Assembly: GCF_000763885.1 (NCBI RefSeq)
Contig: NZ_JRKO01000003.1
Location: forward strand, 1 to 64,000
DNA length: 64,000 nt
Source: Paracoccus versutus
GTDB lineage: Bacteria; Pseudomonadota; Alphaproteobacteria; Rhodobacterales; Rhodobacteraceae
Direction of reading: 5' to 3'
Each line of letters opens with the position of its first letter. The stretch's first letter is position 1. The position numbers and the translations under genes were made by a program. Under the pieces are notes generated by a model. It was not told where the DNA came from, ran no database searches, and saw only the letters and a program-made list of their open reading frames with translations. Shown in pieces: positions 8,932 through 17,821 of the stretch.

Positions 8932-11676
8932 ATGGCGGCAAAGAAGCCCGACCCCACGAAGGCCGCAGCGCGGCACGGGTCCGAGACGAATATCCCGGCC
9001 GCCCCTGCCGCCGCCCCTCGGGACGCCCAGCCGCGCATCCATGCCGAGGGGGCGGGCGGCACCGCCCTGGGCCTCAGCGCGATCGGCATGGGGCTTGCCA
9101 CCCAGACCGCGACCCATGCCGGGCAATCCGACCTGCTGTCCCAGGCCGCCGAGGAGCCCGGCAAAGCCCCGGACCTTGCCGGCGACCGGGCGGTTGCGGG
9201 GGCGGAAACCTTCGCCAGCATGGCGCCCGCCGGCGCGTTCGCCGTGGCGCAATCGGCCGTGCCGGCGGGCGCGTCGCAGGTGCCGCAGGCTGATGCCGCA
9301 GCATCCGGCGGCGGCACGCCGGCTGCCGACAGCGTGGCCGCCTTTGCGCCGCCCCTGGGCAGGATCGGCGATCAGGAGGCGGGCGAATTGTCGATTCGCG
9401 CGGCCGTCAACACCACCTTGCCCGCGGCGGAGCCGCCGGCTGCCGCGCCGGTCACGGATCGCCTGGCCGCTGCGCCTTCGCGCGTCGTTGCGGGCGATGG
9501 GCCGACGGCTGCGGCGGCCGATGCGGGCCCTGTCGCCCAGGACGGGACGGCTGCCGAAGATGCGCCTTCCGAGGCGGACGGGTCGCTTCTGGGCGAGGAC
9601 GGGCTGGTCGACAGCCTCGTCTCGCCCATCCTCGGCGCCGACGGGCTGCTGGGCACGGTGACGGATTCGCTGGTCGACCCGATCCTTGGCCCGGACGGGC
9701 TGGTGAGCGATCTGCTGAACCCCATCCTGGGCAAGGATGGCCTGCTGGACAGTGTGGTGGGCGTCGTCCAGGAGGGCCTGCTCGAGCCGATTCTGGGCAA
9801 GGACGGGCTGCTGGGCAATCTCGTCACCCCCATCCTGGGCGAGGGCGGCCTGATCGACAGCCTCGTCTCGCCCATCCTCGGCCCAGACGGGTTGCTGGGC
9901 ACGGTGACGGATTCGCTGCTCGATCCGATCCTGGGGCCTGATGGGCTGGTGGGCGAAGCCCTGGCCCCCATCCTGGGCGAGGATGGACTGGTCGACAGCC
10001 TTGTTTCCCCCATTCTCGGCCCCGACGGGTTGCTGGGCACGGTGACGGATTCGCTGCTCGATCCGATCCTGGGGCCCGACGGGCTGGTGGGCGAAGCCCT
10101 GGCCCCCATCCTGGGCGAGGATGGACTGGTCGACAGCCTCGTTTCCCCCATTCTCGGTTCCGATGGGGTTCTGGGCACGGTGACGGATTCGCTGCTCGAT
10201 CCGATTCTGGGGCCTGATGGGCTGGTGGGCGACGTCCTGGCTCCCATCCTGGGCGAGGACGGTGCGCTCGGCAGCGTGGTGGGCGTCGTCCAGGAAAGCG
10301 TGCTCGAGCCGGTGCTGGGCCAAGACGGGCTGCTGGGAAGCGTGGTTGATCCCCTTCTGGGCCAGGGCGGGCTGGTCGACAGCCTCGTCTCGCCCGTCCT
10401 TGGCCCCGAGGGGCTGCTGGGCACGGTGACGGATTCGCTGGTCGATCCCATCCTTGGTCCCGACGGCTTGCTGGGCGCGGTCCTTGACCCCATCCTGGGC
10501 GAGGACAGTGCGCTCGGCAGCGTGGTGGGGGTCGTCCAGGAAGGCTTGCTGGAGCCGATCCTGGGTGAAAGCGGGCTGCTGGGTGGCATCACGGCGCCCA
10601 TCCTGGCCGAAGACGGGTTGCTGGGCGGCATCACGGCCCCGATCCTGGGGGAGGGCGGTCTGCTGGGTCCGATCCTTGGACCGGGCGGTCTGCTGGGCGG
10701 CCTGACCGGCAGCCTGCTGGGCAGGGGAAGCGCGTCAAGCGCCACGGTCCCGGCCCAGGCATCGCCTGCGCCGGTTCTGGAAGAACCCGGCGCGCTTGCC
10801 GCTTCGCTGGCTGAACCCGTGTCGGAGGAAGGCGCTCTGGCGACGGGCGTGCTGGGCGCGGTCGCCGATGCGGTGGGGACCGGCGACCCGATCCTGGACG
10901 AGAATGGCGCGCTATCCGCCGGGCTTGACCTGGTGCAGGACGTTCTTGGCCCTGTCGCCGGCGAGGGCGGCCTGCTGGGGGGAATCGCGACCGGGATCGC
11001 CGGGCAAGCCGCGCCAGAGCCGGCTGCGGGCTCGGATCCGGCATTGCCGCTGGCCGGCGGCCTGCTGGACGAGCTGACCGGGCTGCTGGGAGCAGGCGCC
11101 GGCCAGGAACCGCAGCTTTCGGCCGGGGCCCCGACCGGGGAAGAGCATGGCGATGACGACGGCTTCCTGGAAAGCCTGATCGGCGGCGATCCGTCCATCG
11201 CCGGCGCGGTGTTCGACGCATCGGACATGGTGACGGACCTGCTGTTCCATGAATTGCTCTCGGACCAGGATGTCTTCGGCATCGACCCCGCGGCCGAGCC
11301 CCCCCTGACCGACGACCTGGTGGGCGGCCTTCTGGGCGTGGTCGGGCTGGAAGCGGCCCTGGCCCAGCCCCAGGCGGCGGCCAGCGACGCCCTGGCCGGG
11401 CATGATCCCGAGGTGGACAGCCTGCTCAACGAGATCATCGACAGCGGCGAACGGGCGACGGGCGGCGTGACCGACCCCCTGGCGGCGCTGCTGGACCCGA
11501 TCGGCGCGGAAATCGGCGAGGGAGGGCTTTTTGCGGCGGATGCGGCCGTCGAAAACGCGCTCGCCACGCTGTTCGGAGAAGATGCGGTCGAGAGCGAAGC
11601 CGCCTCGTCGCTTCTGGGCGGCGGCGGGCTGCTGGGCCAGCTTGGCCTGTTCCCGGGCGACGACGACAACCACTGA
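8932..11676 (+). CDS. Large secreted repeat protein, PILG-x-DGLLG type (putative adhesin 1)
   Basis: 914-residue acidic, Ala/Gly/Leu/Asp-rich protein without a Sec signal peptide. The first 220 residues are Ala/Pro-rich. From about residue 222 to 600 it consists of imperfect tandem repeats built on PILGxDGLLG; three consecutive copies are of exactly 138 bp (46 residues; unit starts near 9844, 9982 and 10120) and diverged copies flank them. The remainder is a more irregular LLGG-rich region ending in GGGGLLGQLGLFPGDDDNH. Start 8932 (MAAKK) has the ribosome binding site GAGGA five to nine bases upstream; the longer frame from 8857 begins inside the palindrome and is rejected. The type I secretion operon follows at once downstream, so it is probably an exported surface protein. 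I do not recognise a named family; a role in adhesion or biofilm matrix is inferred from the locus. Confidence 0.75.
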   Translation: MAAKKPDPTKAAARHGSETNIPAAPAAAPRDAQPRIHAEGAGGTALGLSAIGMGLATQTATHAGQSDLLSQAAEEPGKAPDLAGDRAVAGAETFASMAPAGAFAVAQSAVPAGASQVPQADAAASGGGTPAADSVAAFAPPLGRIGDQEAGELSIRAAVNTTLPAAEPPAAAPVTDRLAAAPSRVVAGDGPTAAAADAGPVAQDGTAAEDAPSEADGSLLGEDGLVDSLVSPILGADGLLGTVTDSLVDPILGPDGLVSDLLNPILGKDGLLDSVVGVVQEGLLEPILGKDGLLGNLVTPILGEGGLIDSLVSPILGPDGLLGTVTDSLLDPILGPDGLVGEALAPILGEDGLVDSLVSPILGPDGLLGTVTDSLLDPILGPDGLVGEALAPILGEDGLVDSLVSPILGSDGVLGTVTDSLLDPILGPDGLVGDVLAPILGEDGALGSVVGVVQESVLEPVLGQDGLLGSVVDPLLGQGGLVDSLVSPVLGPEGLLGTVTDSLVDPILGPDGLLGAVLDPILGEDSALGSVVGVVQEGLLEPILGESGLLGGITAPILAEDGLLGGITAPILGEGGLLGPILGPGGLLGGLTGSLLGRGSASSATVPAQASPAPVLEEPGALAASLAEPVSEEGALATGVLGAVADAVGTGDPILDENGALSAGLDLVQDVLGPVAGEGGLLGGIATGIAGQAAPEPAAGSDPALPLAGGLLDELTGLLGAGAGQEPQLSAGAPTGEEHGDDDGFLESLIGGDPSIAGAVFDASDMVTDLLFHELLSDQDVFGIDPAAEPPLTDDLVGGLLGVVGLEAALAQPQAAASDALAGHDPEVDSLLNEIIDSGERATGGVTDPLAALLDPIGAEIGEGGLFAADAAVENALATLFGEDAVESEAASSLLGGGGLLGQLGLFPGDDDNH
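9600..10256 (+). repeat. Tandem repeats of 138 bp inside repeat-adhesin 1
   Basis: The unit reads DGLVDSLVSPILGPDG then LLGTVTDSLLDPILG then PDGLVGEALAPILGE. The start of the unit recurs at intervals of exactly 138 bp near 9850, 9988 and 10126, with nearly identical DNA; a diverged copy precedes (near 9603) and another follows (near 10371). Near-identity at the DNA level implies recent duplication or gene conversion. Confidence 0.8.
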
Positions 11677-11826
11677 CAGCCGACCTGCGAGCATACGCAG
11701 CGCGGAGATAATGCGTAAATTAGTCTTTTAAGGCAAATGGACGAGCCGTTCATCCTGTGCATATTGGCGCTGCCCTCTTGCCACAACGAACTGTTTTGTC
11801 CGAAGTAAAGCCACAGAACCGCCGAC

Positions 11827-13182
11827 ATGCGCGGCCTTGCGAAGAAGATCCGGCGGATGCCATCCATGATTCTTATAAGACATAATCTGTCGCGCCTTGC
11901 GCTGCCCAGCGGCTTTGAAACCCGGTTCTTTTCCAGAAGGCGCGGCGTTGCGGCCCTGGCCCTGATCCTTGCCGTTCTGGGCGGCACGCCCGCCGCCGTG
12001 CAGGCCACCACCTTGCCCCAGGCGGTGCTTGTCGCTTCGGAACGCGATCCGGGGATCACGGCGATGCGCCAGCAGGTCGCGCGCCGCTCGGTCGACATCG
12101 AGGCGGCCAGGGACCAGCGCTATCCGCAGTTCAGCATTTCGGCCGATACCAACACCACCGATGCCAACGGCGCCGGGGTGACGCTGACGGTCTCGCAGGT
12201 GCTGTATGACTGGGGCCGGGTGCGCAACCTGATCGCCAGCACCTCGCAGGAGCGGGTGAAATCCGTCTCCGAACTGAAGATGGGGATCGAGCAGCTGACG
12301 CTGGAGGTTTCGAACTTCTATCTCGACATCGAGGTGCTGGACAGGAAGATCGCCCGCACCCGCGACTATCTGGGCTTTGCCCAGCGGATCGCGGGACATG
12401 CCGCGGCCCGCGCCCAGGGCGGGCTGGGCGACAGCGGAGAGGTCGCGCGGGCGGAGCTGGAAATCGCCCGGACCGAGGAGCGGCTGGACCAGCTGACCAG
12501 CGAGCGCGGGCTGGCGCTTTCGCAGCTTGCCTTCCTGATGGGGCGGGCGCCGGGCAGCATCGCCAAGCCGCCGGAGCTGGGCTTTGCCGGCCGCTACGCC
12601 AAGGCCGATGCGGTCGAGGCGGCGGTCCGCCTGTCGCCGGATTTCATCGCCGCCAATGCGGAGCTGGGCGTGGCCGAGGCCGGGATCGCCCTGGCGCGGG
12701 CCGAACGGCTGCCGGTGATCCGCCTGCAAGCGCAGGGCCGCGCCGACCTGGATGGCGGGCGCAGCCGCACCGCGGTCGGGCTGGCCGCCGGCGTCGACCT
12801 GAACGCGGGCAGCTTCAGCGGCCGGCAGATCCAGTCGGCGCAGCTCGAGGCGGATGCGGCGCGCTCCAACATGGAGGCGATCCGGCGCAACCTGGCCAAC
12901 GGCGCCCAAAGCGCGGTCGAGCGCGTGCGCGTGCTGCGGGCCAGCGAGGCGTCGCAATCCCGGCAGCTGGCGCAGGCGCAGCAGGTGCTGGACAGCTATG
13001 AAGAGCAATTCGTCGGCGGCCAGCGGGAACTGATCGACCTGCTGACCACCGGGCGCGACCTCTACGACGCGCAGATCGACAGCATTGCCACCTATGACGC
13101 CAGAAAGCGCACCGAATACCAGGCGGCACATGACCTCGGCGTGCTTGGCACGCTCATCCTCGCCAATTCCGCGGGAGGCTGA
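11827..13182 (+). CDS. TolC-family outer membrane channel of the type I secretion system
   Basis: 451-residue outer-membrane efflux protein. A hydrophobic export signal lies around residues 38-62 (GVAALALILAVLGGTPAAVQA), followed by two OEP repeats rich in coiled-coil helix; visible landmarks are SQVLYDWGRVRNLI, LEVSNFYLDIEVLDRKI, a long Glu/Arg-rich helix, and YEEQFVGGQRELIDLL close to the end, the usual TolC C-terminal helix signature. It would form the trimeric tunnel through which the substrate leaves the cell. The start is uncertain: ATG 11827, 11860 and 11869 are all possible and none has a good ribosome binding site. The ABC ATPase gene follows 5 bp after the stop, so the genes are co-transcribed. 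Confidence 0.9.
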   Translation: MRGLAKKIRRMPSMILIRHNLSRLALPSGFETRFFSRRRGVAALALILAVLGGTPAAVQATTLPQAVLVASERDPGITAMRQQVARRSVDIEAARDQRYPQFSISADTNTTDANGAGVTLTVSQVLYDWGRVRNLIASTSQERVKSVSELKMGIEQLTLEVSNFYLDIEVLDRKIARTRDYLGFAQRIAGHAAARAQGGLGDSGEVARAELEIARTEERLDQLTSERGLALSQLAFLMGRAPGSIAKPPELGFAGRYAKADAVEAAVRLSPDFIAANAELGVAEAGIALARAERLPVIRLQAQGRADLDGGRSRTAVGLAAGVDLNAGSFSGRQIQSAQLEADAARSNMEAIRRNLANGAQSAVERVRVLRASEASQSRQLAQAQQVLDSYEEQFVGGQRELIDLLTTGRDLYDAQIDSIATYDARKRTEYQAAHDLGVLGTLILANSAGG

Positions 13183-13187
13183 AACCG

Positions 13188-15341
13188 TTGAGCGCATCCA
13201 AGCATGACCCCCAATCCCCGGCGACGGACCCCCTGGTCCTGGGTCTTGTCGAGCTTTGCCGCGTCCATGGCGTCTCGGCCTCGGCCGAGCGGCTGACCGA
13301 CGGGCTGCCCCGCGCCCGCGGCGAAAGCCTGCCGCCCCGGCTTGCCGCGCTGGCCCTGCGCCGCGCCAACATGAGCTGCCGCATCAGCAACGAGCCCCTG
13401 GCCGGCTTTCCCGAACACGGCCTGCCCGCGCTTTTGTTCCTGCGCGACGGCAGCACCGTCATCCTCGAGGCCATGCACGACGGCCAGGCCAGCCTGATCC
13501 TGCCCGCCACCGGCGGCGGCCGGGCGGTCTGGACGGCCGAGGAACTGGCCGAACGCCATGACGGGCGCATCCTGGTGTCCAAGCCCATCGACATCGTCGC
13601 AGACCGGCTGGACAAGACCGATGGCGAAAAGCGGCACTGGATCATCGGCCCGGTGCTGGACAACTGGCCGATCTATCGCGATGTCATCATCGCCTCGTTC
13701 GTTGCCAACCTGCTGGCCATCGCCACGGCGCTGTTCTCGATGCAGGTCTATGACCGCGTGGTGCCGAACCAGGCGTTCGACACCCTGTGGATCCTGGCCA
13801 GCGGCGTGGGCATCGCCATCGTGCTGGAGATCCTGCTGCGGATCATGCGCGCCTCGCTGATCGACGTGTCGGGGCGCGACCTTGACCTGCGGCTGTCGGC
13901 GCAGCTTTTCGACCGGGTGTCGAACCTGCGGCTGGCGCATCAGCCGAAATCGACCGGCGTATTCGCCAACCAGGTCCGCGACTTTGCCACGGTGCGCGAA
14001 TTCTTCACCTCGGGCACCGTCACGGCGCTTTGCGACATTCCCTTCGTCATCATCTTCATCGGCGTCTTGGCCTGGCTGGGCGGCGCGCTGGCGCTGGTCG
14101 TGGTGGCGGCGGTGGTGCTGACCGTCCTACCCGGCCTGGTGCTGCAGCGTCGCCTGGGCCGCGCCTCGCGCGAAAGCACCCGCGAGGCGGCGGCGCTGAA
14201 CGGGCTGCTGCTGGAAACCGTCTCGAACCTGGAAACCGTCAAGGCGGCGCGGGCCGAGGGGCGGTTGCAGCGCGCCTATGCGCAATTGACCGCGACCATG
14301 GCGACGACGGCGGTCAAGACCCGCGGGCTGACCAACCTGATGACGCAGCTGGTCAGCTCGGTGCAGAAATTCGCCTATGCCGGCATCATCATCGTCGGGG
14401 TCTACCTGATCAGTTCGGGCGAGCTGACGGTAGGCAGCCTGATCGCCTGCACGCTTCTGTCCAGCCGCACGCTGGCGCCGATGGGGCAGGTCGCGGGGCT
14501 TCTGGCGCGCTGGCAGCATGTCCGCGCCGCGATGGAGGGGCTGGACGAGATCATGAAGACCCCGGTCGAGCGTCCCGCCGACCGCCATTACGTCCGCGCC
14601 CCGGCCTTGTCGGGCGAATACCGGCTGGAAGAGGTCGGCTATCGCCACGACCCCGAGGCCGCGCCGGTCGTCAGCATTCCGGCGCTGACCCTGGCGGCGG
14701 GGGAAAAGATCGCGCTTCTGGGCGGGAACGGCGCGGGCAAGTCCACGCTCTTGCGCCTGCTGGCCGGGCTGACCGATCCGCAGGACGGGGCGGTGCTGGT
14801 CGACAACCTTGCGCTCAGCCAGATCGACCCGATCGACCGCCGCCGGCAGATCGGCTACCTGCCGCAGAACGTCGCGCTGTTCCAGGGCACCCTGCGCGAC
14901 AACCTGCTGCTGGATCACGGCCTGCACAGCGACGAGGAACTGCTGGCCGCGCTGGATGCGGTGGGGCTTGGCGGCTATGTCCGCCGCCATGTCCGCGGCC
15001 TGGACCTGCAGATCTACAGCAATGCCAATGTCTCGGGCGGCCAGAAGCAGGCCATCGGCCTGGCGCGGGTCATCCTGCAGGATCCGCGCATCGTGCTGCT
15101 GGACGAGCCGACCTCGGCCTTCGACCATGTGACCGAGGCCAAGGTCATCGCCTTCCTGCGGGAATGGCTGGAGGGGCGGACGGCCATCATCTCGACCCAC
15201 AAGCGCGAAGTGCTGGGGCTGGCCAGCCGGGCGGTGGTGCTGAAGGACGGGCGGGTCGTCCGTGACGGGGATCTGATGCAGATCCTCAATGCGGCCAGGG
15301 CGAACAGGGTGCAGCAGGCGCCCGTTCACGTGGTGACATGA
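13188..15341 (+). CDS. Type I secretion ABC permease/ATPase (HlyB/LapB-like)
   Basis: 717-residue inner-membrane exporter. The N-terminal 130 residues form a C39-like domain without the catalytic cysteine motif, as in exporters of large RTX-type adhesins, where the domain docks the substrate instead of cutting it. Residues 155-440 are the six-helix membrane domain (for example AIATALFSMQVYDRVVPNQ). The ATPase domain has Walker A LLGGNGAGKST near residue 507, signature VSGGQKQAIG near 613, Walker B IVLLDEPTSAFD near 634 and the H-loop IISTHK. The start is TTG 13188 with GGGAGG nine bases upstream. The stop overlaps the next start as ATGA. Its substrates are probably the two repeat proteins nearby (inference). 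Confidence 0.92.
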   Translation: MSASKHDPQSPATDPLVLGLVELCRVHGVSASAERLTDGLPRARGESLPPRLAALALRRANMSCRISNEPLAGFPEHGLPALLFLRDGSTVILEAMHDGQASLILPATGGGRAVWTAEELAERHDGRILVSKPIDIVADRLDKTDGEKRHWIIGPVLDNWPIYRDVIIASFVANLLAIATALFSMQVYDRVVPNQAFDTLWILASGVGIAIVLEILLRIMRASLIDVSGRDLDLRLSAQLFDRVSNLRLAHQPKSTGVFANQVRDFATVREFFTSGTVTALCDIPFVIIFIGVLAWLGGALALVVVAAVVLTVLPGLVLQRRLGRASRESTREAAALNGLLLETVSNLETVKAARAEGRLQRAYAQLTATMATTAVKTRGLTNLMTQLVSSVQKFAYAGIIIVGVYLISSGELTVGSLIACTLLSSRTLAPMGQVAGLLARWQHVRAAMEGLDEIMKTPVERPADRHYVRAPALSGEYRLEEVGYRHDPEAAPVVSIPALTLAAGEKIALLGGNGAGKSTLLRLLAGLTDPQDGAVLVDNLALSQIDPIDRRRQIGYLPQNVALFQGTLRDNLLLDHGLHSDEELLAALDAVGLGGYVRRHVRGLDLQIYSNANVSGGQKQAIGLARVILQDPRIVLLDEPTSAFDHVTEAKVIAFLREWLEGRTAIISTHKREVLGLASRAVVLKDGRVVRDGDLMQILNAARANRVQQAPVHVVT

Positions 15342-16510
15342 ACGGTGACGATTCCGTCAGCGCCAACCATATCGACGGAAGTTATCGGCGGCTGGTGCTG
15401 CGGCAGGCAAGATGGACCATCCAGATCGTCTTTCTGGCGGTGATCGTCGCCGTGGTCTGGGCCGCCCTGGCCCAGATCGACCAGATCACCCGCGGCGACG
15501 GCCGGGTCATTCCGCTGCGCCGGTTGCAGACGATCCAGAGCCTCGAGGGCGGCATTCTCGCCGAATTGCTGGTCGCCGAAGGCGACGTGGTCCGGCAGGA
15601 CCAGGTCATCGCCCATCTGGACGCGACGCGCCCGCGCGCCGCCTTCCTGGCCGTGCAATCCGAGATCGAGGCCCTGGAGGCCGAGGTGGCGCGGCTGGAG
15701 GCCGAAGTCCTGGAAAAGCCGGTGCTGGATTTCGGCCCCGATCCGACCGAGACGCAGCAGACCGAATTGCGGCTGTTCAAGGCCCGGCGCACCCGGCTGG
15801 AATCCTCGCTTGCCGCGCTGGAGCAGGAGCGCGTCTCGGTCCAGGAACAGCTGGACATCCTTCAGCCGCTGGCCGCCAGCGGCTCGGTCAGCCGCATCGA
15901 CCTGCTGCAACTGCGACAGAAAAGCGCCGAGCTTGACGGCAAGATCAGCGAGGCGCGCAACGGCTATGTCCAGGACGCCTATCGCGACCTGGCCGAGCGC
16001 CGGGCCAAGCTGACCCAGCTGCAGCAGGATCTGGTGCGCAAGGAGGACGAGCTGCGCCGCACCGTCATCCGTTCCCCGGTCGAGGGGCGGATCAACAACA
16101 TCACCATCACCACCCTGGGCGGCGTCGTCCAGCCCGGCGAGGCGATCATGGAGATCACGCCCATCGACGACCAGCTGCTGATCGAGACCAAGATCCTGCC
16201 CCGCGACGTGGCCTTCATCGCCCCGGACATGCCGGCCAGCGTCAAGATCACCGCCTATGACTTTGCGGTCTATGGCGACCTGCGCGGGCGCGTCACGCAG
16301 ATCTCCGAGGATACGGTCGAGGAGGAAACCGCGACCGGCCCGCAGGACTTCTATCGCGTCATGGTCCAGACCGAGCGCAGCTATCTGGAGCGGTTCGGCG
16401 AAGAATACCCGATCCGCCCCGGCATGGTGGCGCAGGTGGACATCGAAAGCGGCAAGCAATCCATCCTCAGCTACCTGATCCGCCCCCTGCTGCGCGCAAG
16501 GCTGCGCTAA
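15338..16510 (+). CDS. HlyD-family periplasmic adaptor of the type I secretion system
   Basis: 390-residue membrane fusion protein that links the ABC exporter to the TolC-like channel. One TM helix at about residues 26-46 (IQIVFLAVIVAVVWAALA) is followed by the first lipoyl half (QTIQSLEGGILAELLVAEGD), a long coiled-coil hairpin rich in Glu, Leu and Arg (about 90-250), and the second half with VIRSPVEGRINNI and LGGVVQPGEAIMEI, then the beta-barrel domain ending in IRPGMVAQVDI, the common HlyD end motif. It starts inside the ABC gene's stop codon (ATGA overlap), the sign of translational coupling. Confidence 0.93.
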   Translation: MNGDDSVSANHIDGSYRRLVLRQARWTIQIVFLAVIVAVVWAALAQIDQITRGDGRVIPLRRLQTIQSLEGGILAELLVAEGDVVRQDQVIAHLDATRPRAAFLAVQSEIEALEAEVARLEAEVLEKPVLDFGPDPTETQQTELRLFKARRTRLESSLAALEQERVSVQEQLDILQPLAASGSVSRIDLLQLRQKSAELDGKISEARNGYVQDAYRDLAERRAKLTQLQQDLVRKEDELRRTVIRSPVEGRINNITITTLGGVVQPGEAIMEITPIDDQLLIETKILPRDVAFIAPDMPASVKITAYDFAVYGDLRGRVTQISEDTVEEETATGPQDFYRVMVQTERSYLERFGEEYPIRPGMVAQVDIESGKQSILSYLIRPLLRARLR

Positions 16511-16534
16511 CCCTTGAAACGATGCGATTTTCCC

Positions 16535-17821
16535 ATGCGCCATGATCCGACCCGCCTGTCCAGGACATCCCTAGCCGCCACCCTGCTTCTGGGCGCGCTG
16601 ACCCTGCCCGCCGCGGCGCGGGTCTATGACCGGGTCGAGGTGCGCGGCGCCGAGTTCGTCCCCCAGGACGACATCCGCCGCGCCTGCGGGGCGCTTGACG
16701 GCATTGCGCTGGAGGCGGCGGACCTGGCCGGGGTCGAGCGCTGCCTGATGTCCACCGGCGTGTTCGAGCGCGTCTCGGTCAGCGGACAGGGGGATGCGCT
16801 GGTCATCGACGTGACCGAGGTCGAGCAGAGGCCGGGCCGGATCGAGGCGGCGATCTCATGGGTGAACGACCGCAGCCTGACCGGCAGCCTGTCCTATGAG
16901 CAATACAACCTGCTGCCCGATACCTTCGCCGCCGTGCATGGCGATTTCAGCCGCGACGCCAAAAGCTTCGACATCAGCCTCTATCGCGCCGACGCTTTCC
17001 GGCCGGGGCTGCATTTCGGCATCGACATCCTGGGCCAGCGCAGCAATTTCAGCGACCTGGCGTTCTCCATGCGCAGCCACCAGGCCGAGTTCTACCTGGC
17101 CGCGACGCCGGACGAGGCCACGCGCATCGAATACGGCATCGGCTGGCGCGACCACAGGCTGTTCGGGCTGGATGCCGATGCCAGCCCGCTGCTGCAACGG
17201 GAACAAGGCCAGCTTGACGCGCCCTTCCTGCGCCTGGGCTTCAGCCATGGCGACCGGGCAGGGGGGAAAACCGGCGGCCTGTTCGTGCAGTTCGAGCAAT
17301 TCCTGTGGAACCTGGGCACATCCAGCCCGATCTCGGAAACCCGGCTGGAACTGGATGCGCGCCATGTGCTGGCGGGCGGCACCGTGTTGATGCTGGGGCT
17401 GGACGGCGGCATCGTCGCCGGGCTGTCCGGCAACGACACGACCGCGCTGGACCGGGTGTTTCCGGGCGGCGACAGTTTTCGCGGCTTCGCCCCGCGCGGC
17501 ATCGGTCCGGCCGATGGCGATGATTTCCTGGGCGGCAACCGCCACCTGATCCTCTCGGCCGAGGTGCAGCACGAGCTGGGCAAGGTGATGGGCACCGCCC
17601 TGCGCGGCGGGATATTCGCCGATCTCGGCTCGGTCTGGGGGCTCGACGATACGTTGGGCGGGCGCATCGACGACAAGGCGCATATCCGCAGCAGCATCGG
17701 CCTGTCGCTGACCTTCGACGTGGCCAGCACGCCGGTCTCGCTTTATGCCGCGGTGCCGGTCCGGCACCAGCCCCAGGATGAGCGGCAGGTCTTCGGCCTA
17801 TCCGTCAACGCAAGGTTTTGA
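16535..17821 (+). CDS. Omp85/BamA-like outer membrane protein with one POTRA domain
   Basis: 428 residues from ATG 16535 (a TTG at 16514 is also possible; neither has a clear ribosome binding site). A signal peptide (LAATLLLGALTLPAAA) precedes a single POTRA-like module (RVYDRVEVRGAEFVPQDDIR to DALVIDVTEVEQRPG), then a 16-strand-type barrel in which the Omp85 L6 motif is clear: FPGGDSFRGFAPRGIGP. BamA has five POTRA domains and TamA three, FhaC two, so this is a short member. It is the fourth gene of the type I secretion operon, starting 24 bp after the HlyD-like stop. Omp85 proteins insert or translocate beta-rich proteins at the outer membrane; they are not normal partners of type I secretion, so the role is open. 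Its 3' end overlaps the convergent glycosyltransferase by 24 bp. Confidence 0.82.
   Translation: MRHDPTRLSRTSLAATLLLGALTLPAAARVYDRVEVRGAEFVPQDDIRRACGALDGIALEAADLAGVERCLMSTGVFERVSVSGQGDALVIDVTEVEQRPGRIEAAISWVNDRSLTGSLSYEQYNLLPDTFAAVHGDFSRDAKSFDISLYRADAFRPGLHFGIDILGQRSNFSDLAFSMRSHQAEFYLAATPDEATRIEYGIGWRDHRLFGLDADASPLLQREQGQLDAPFLRLGFSHGDRAGGKTGGLFVQFEQFLWNLGTSSPISETRLELDARHVLAGGTVLMLGLDGGIVAGLSGNDTTALDRVFPGGDSFRGFAPRGIGPADGDDFLGGNRHLILSAEVQHELGKVMGTALRGGIFADLGSVWGLDDTLGGRIDDKAHIRSSIGLSLTFDVASTPVSLYAAVPVRHQPQDERQVFGLSVNARF

Noticed and set aside
8171..8941. Minus-strand frame near the CadC-like remnant
   Set aside because: Low-complexity Arg/Ala/Pro sequence with no family signal and no start signal.
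9372..12098. Long antisense open frame over repeat-adhesin 1
   Set aside because: Also a shadow of repetitive, GC-rich coding DNA; it overlaps the TolC-like gene as well.
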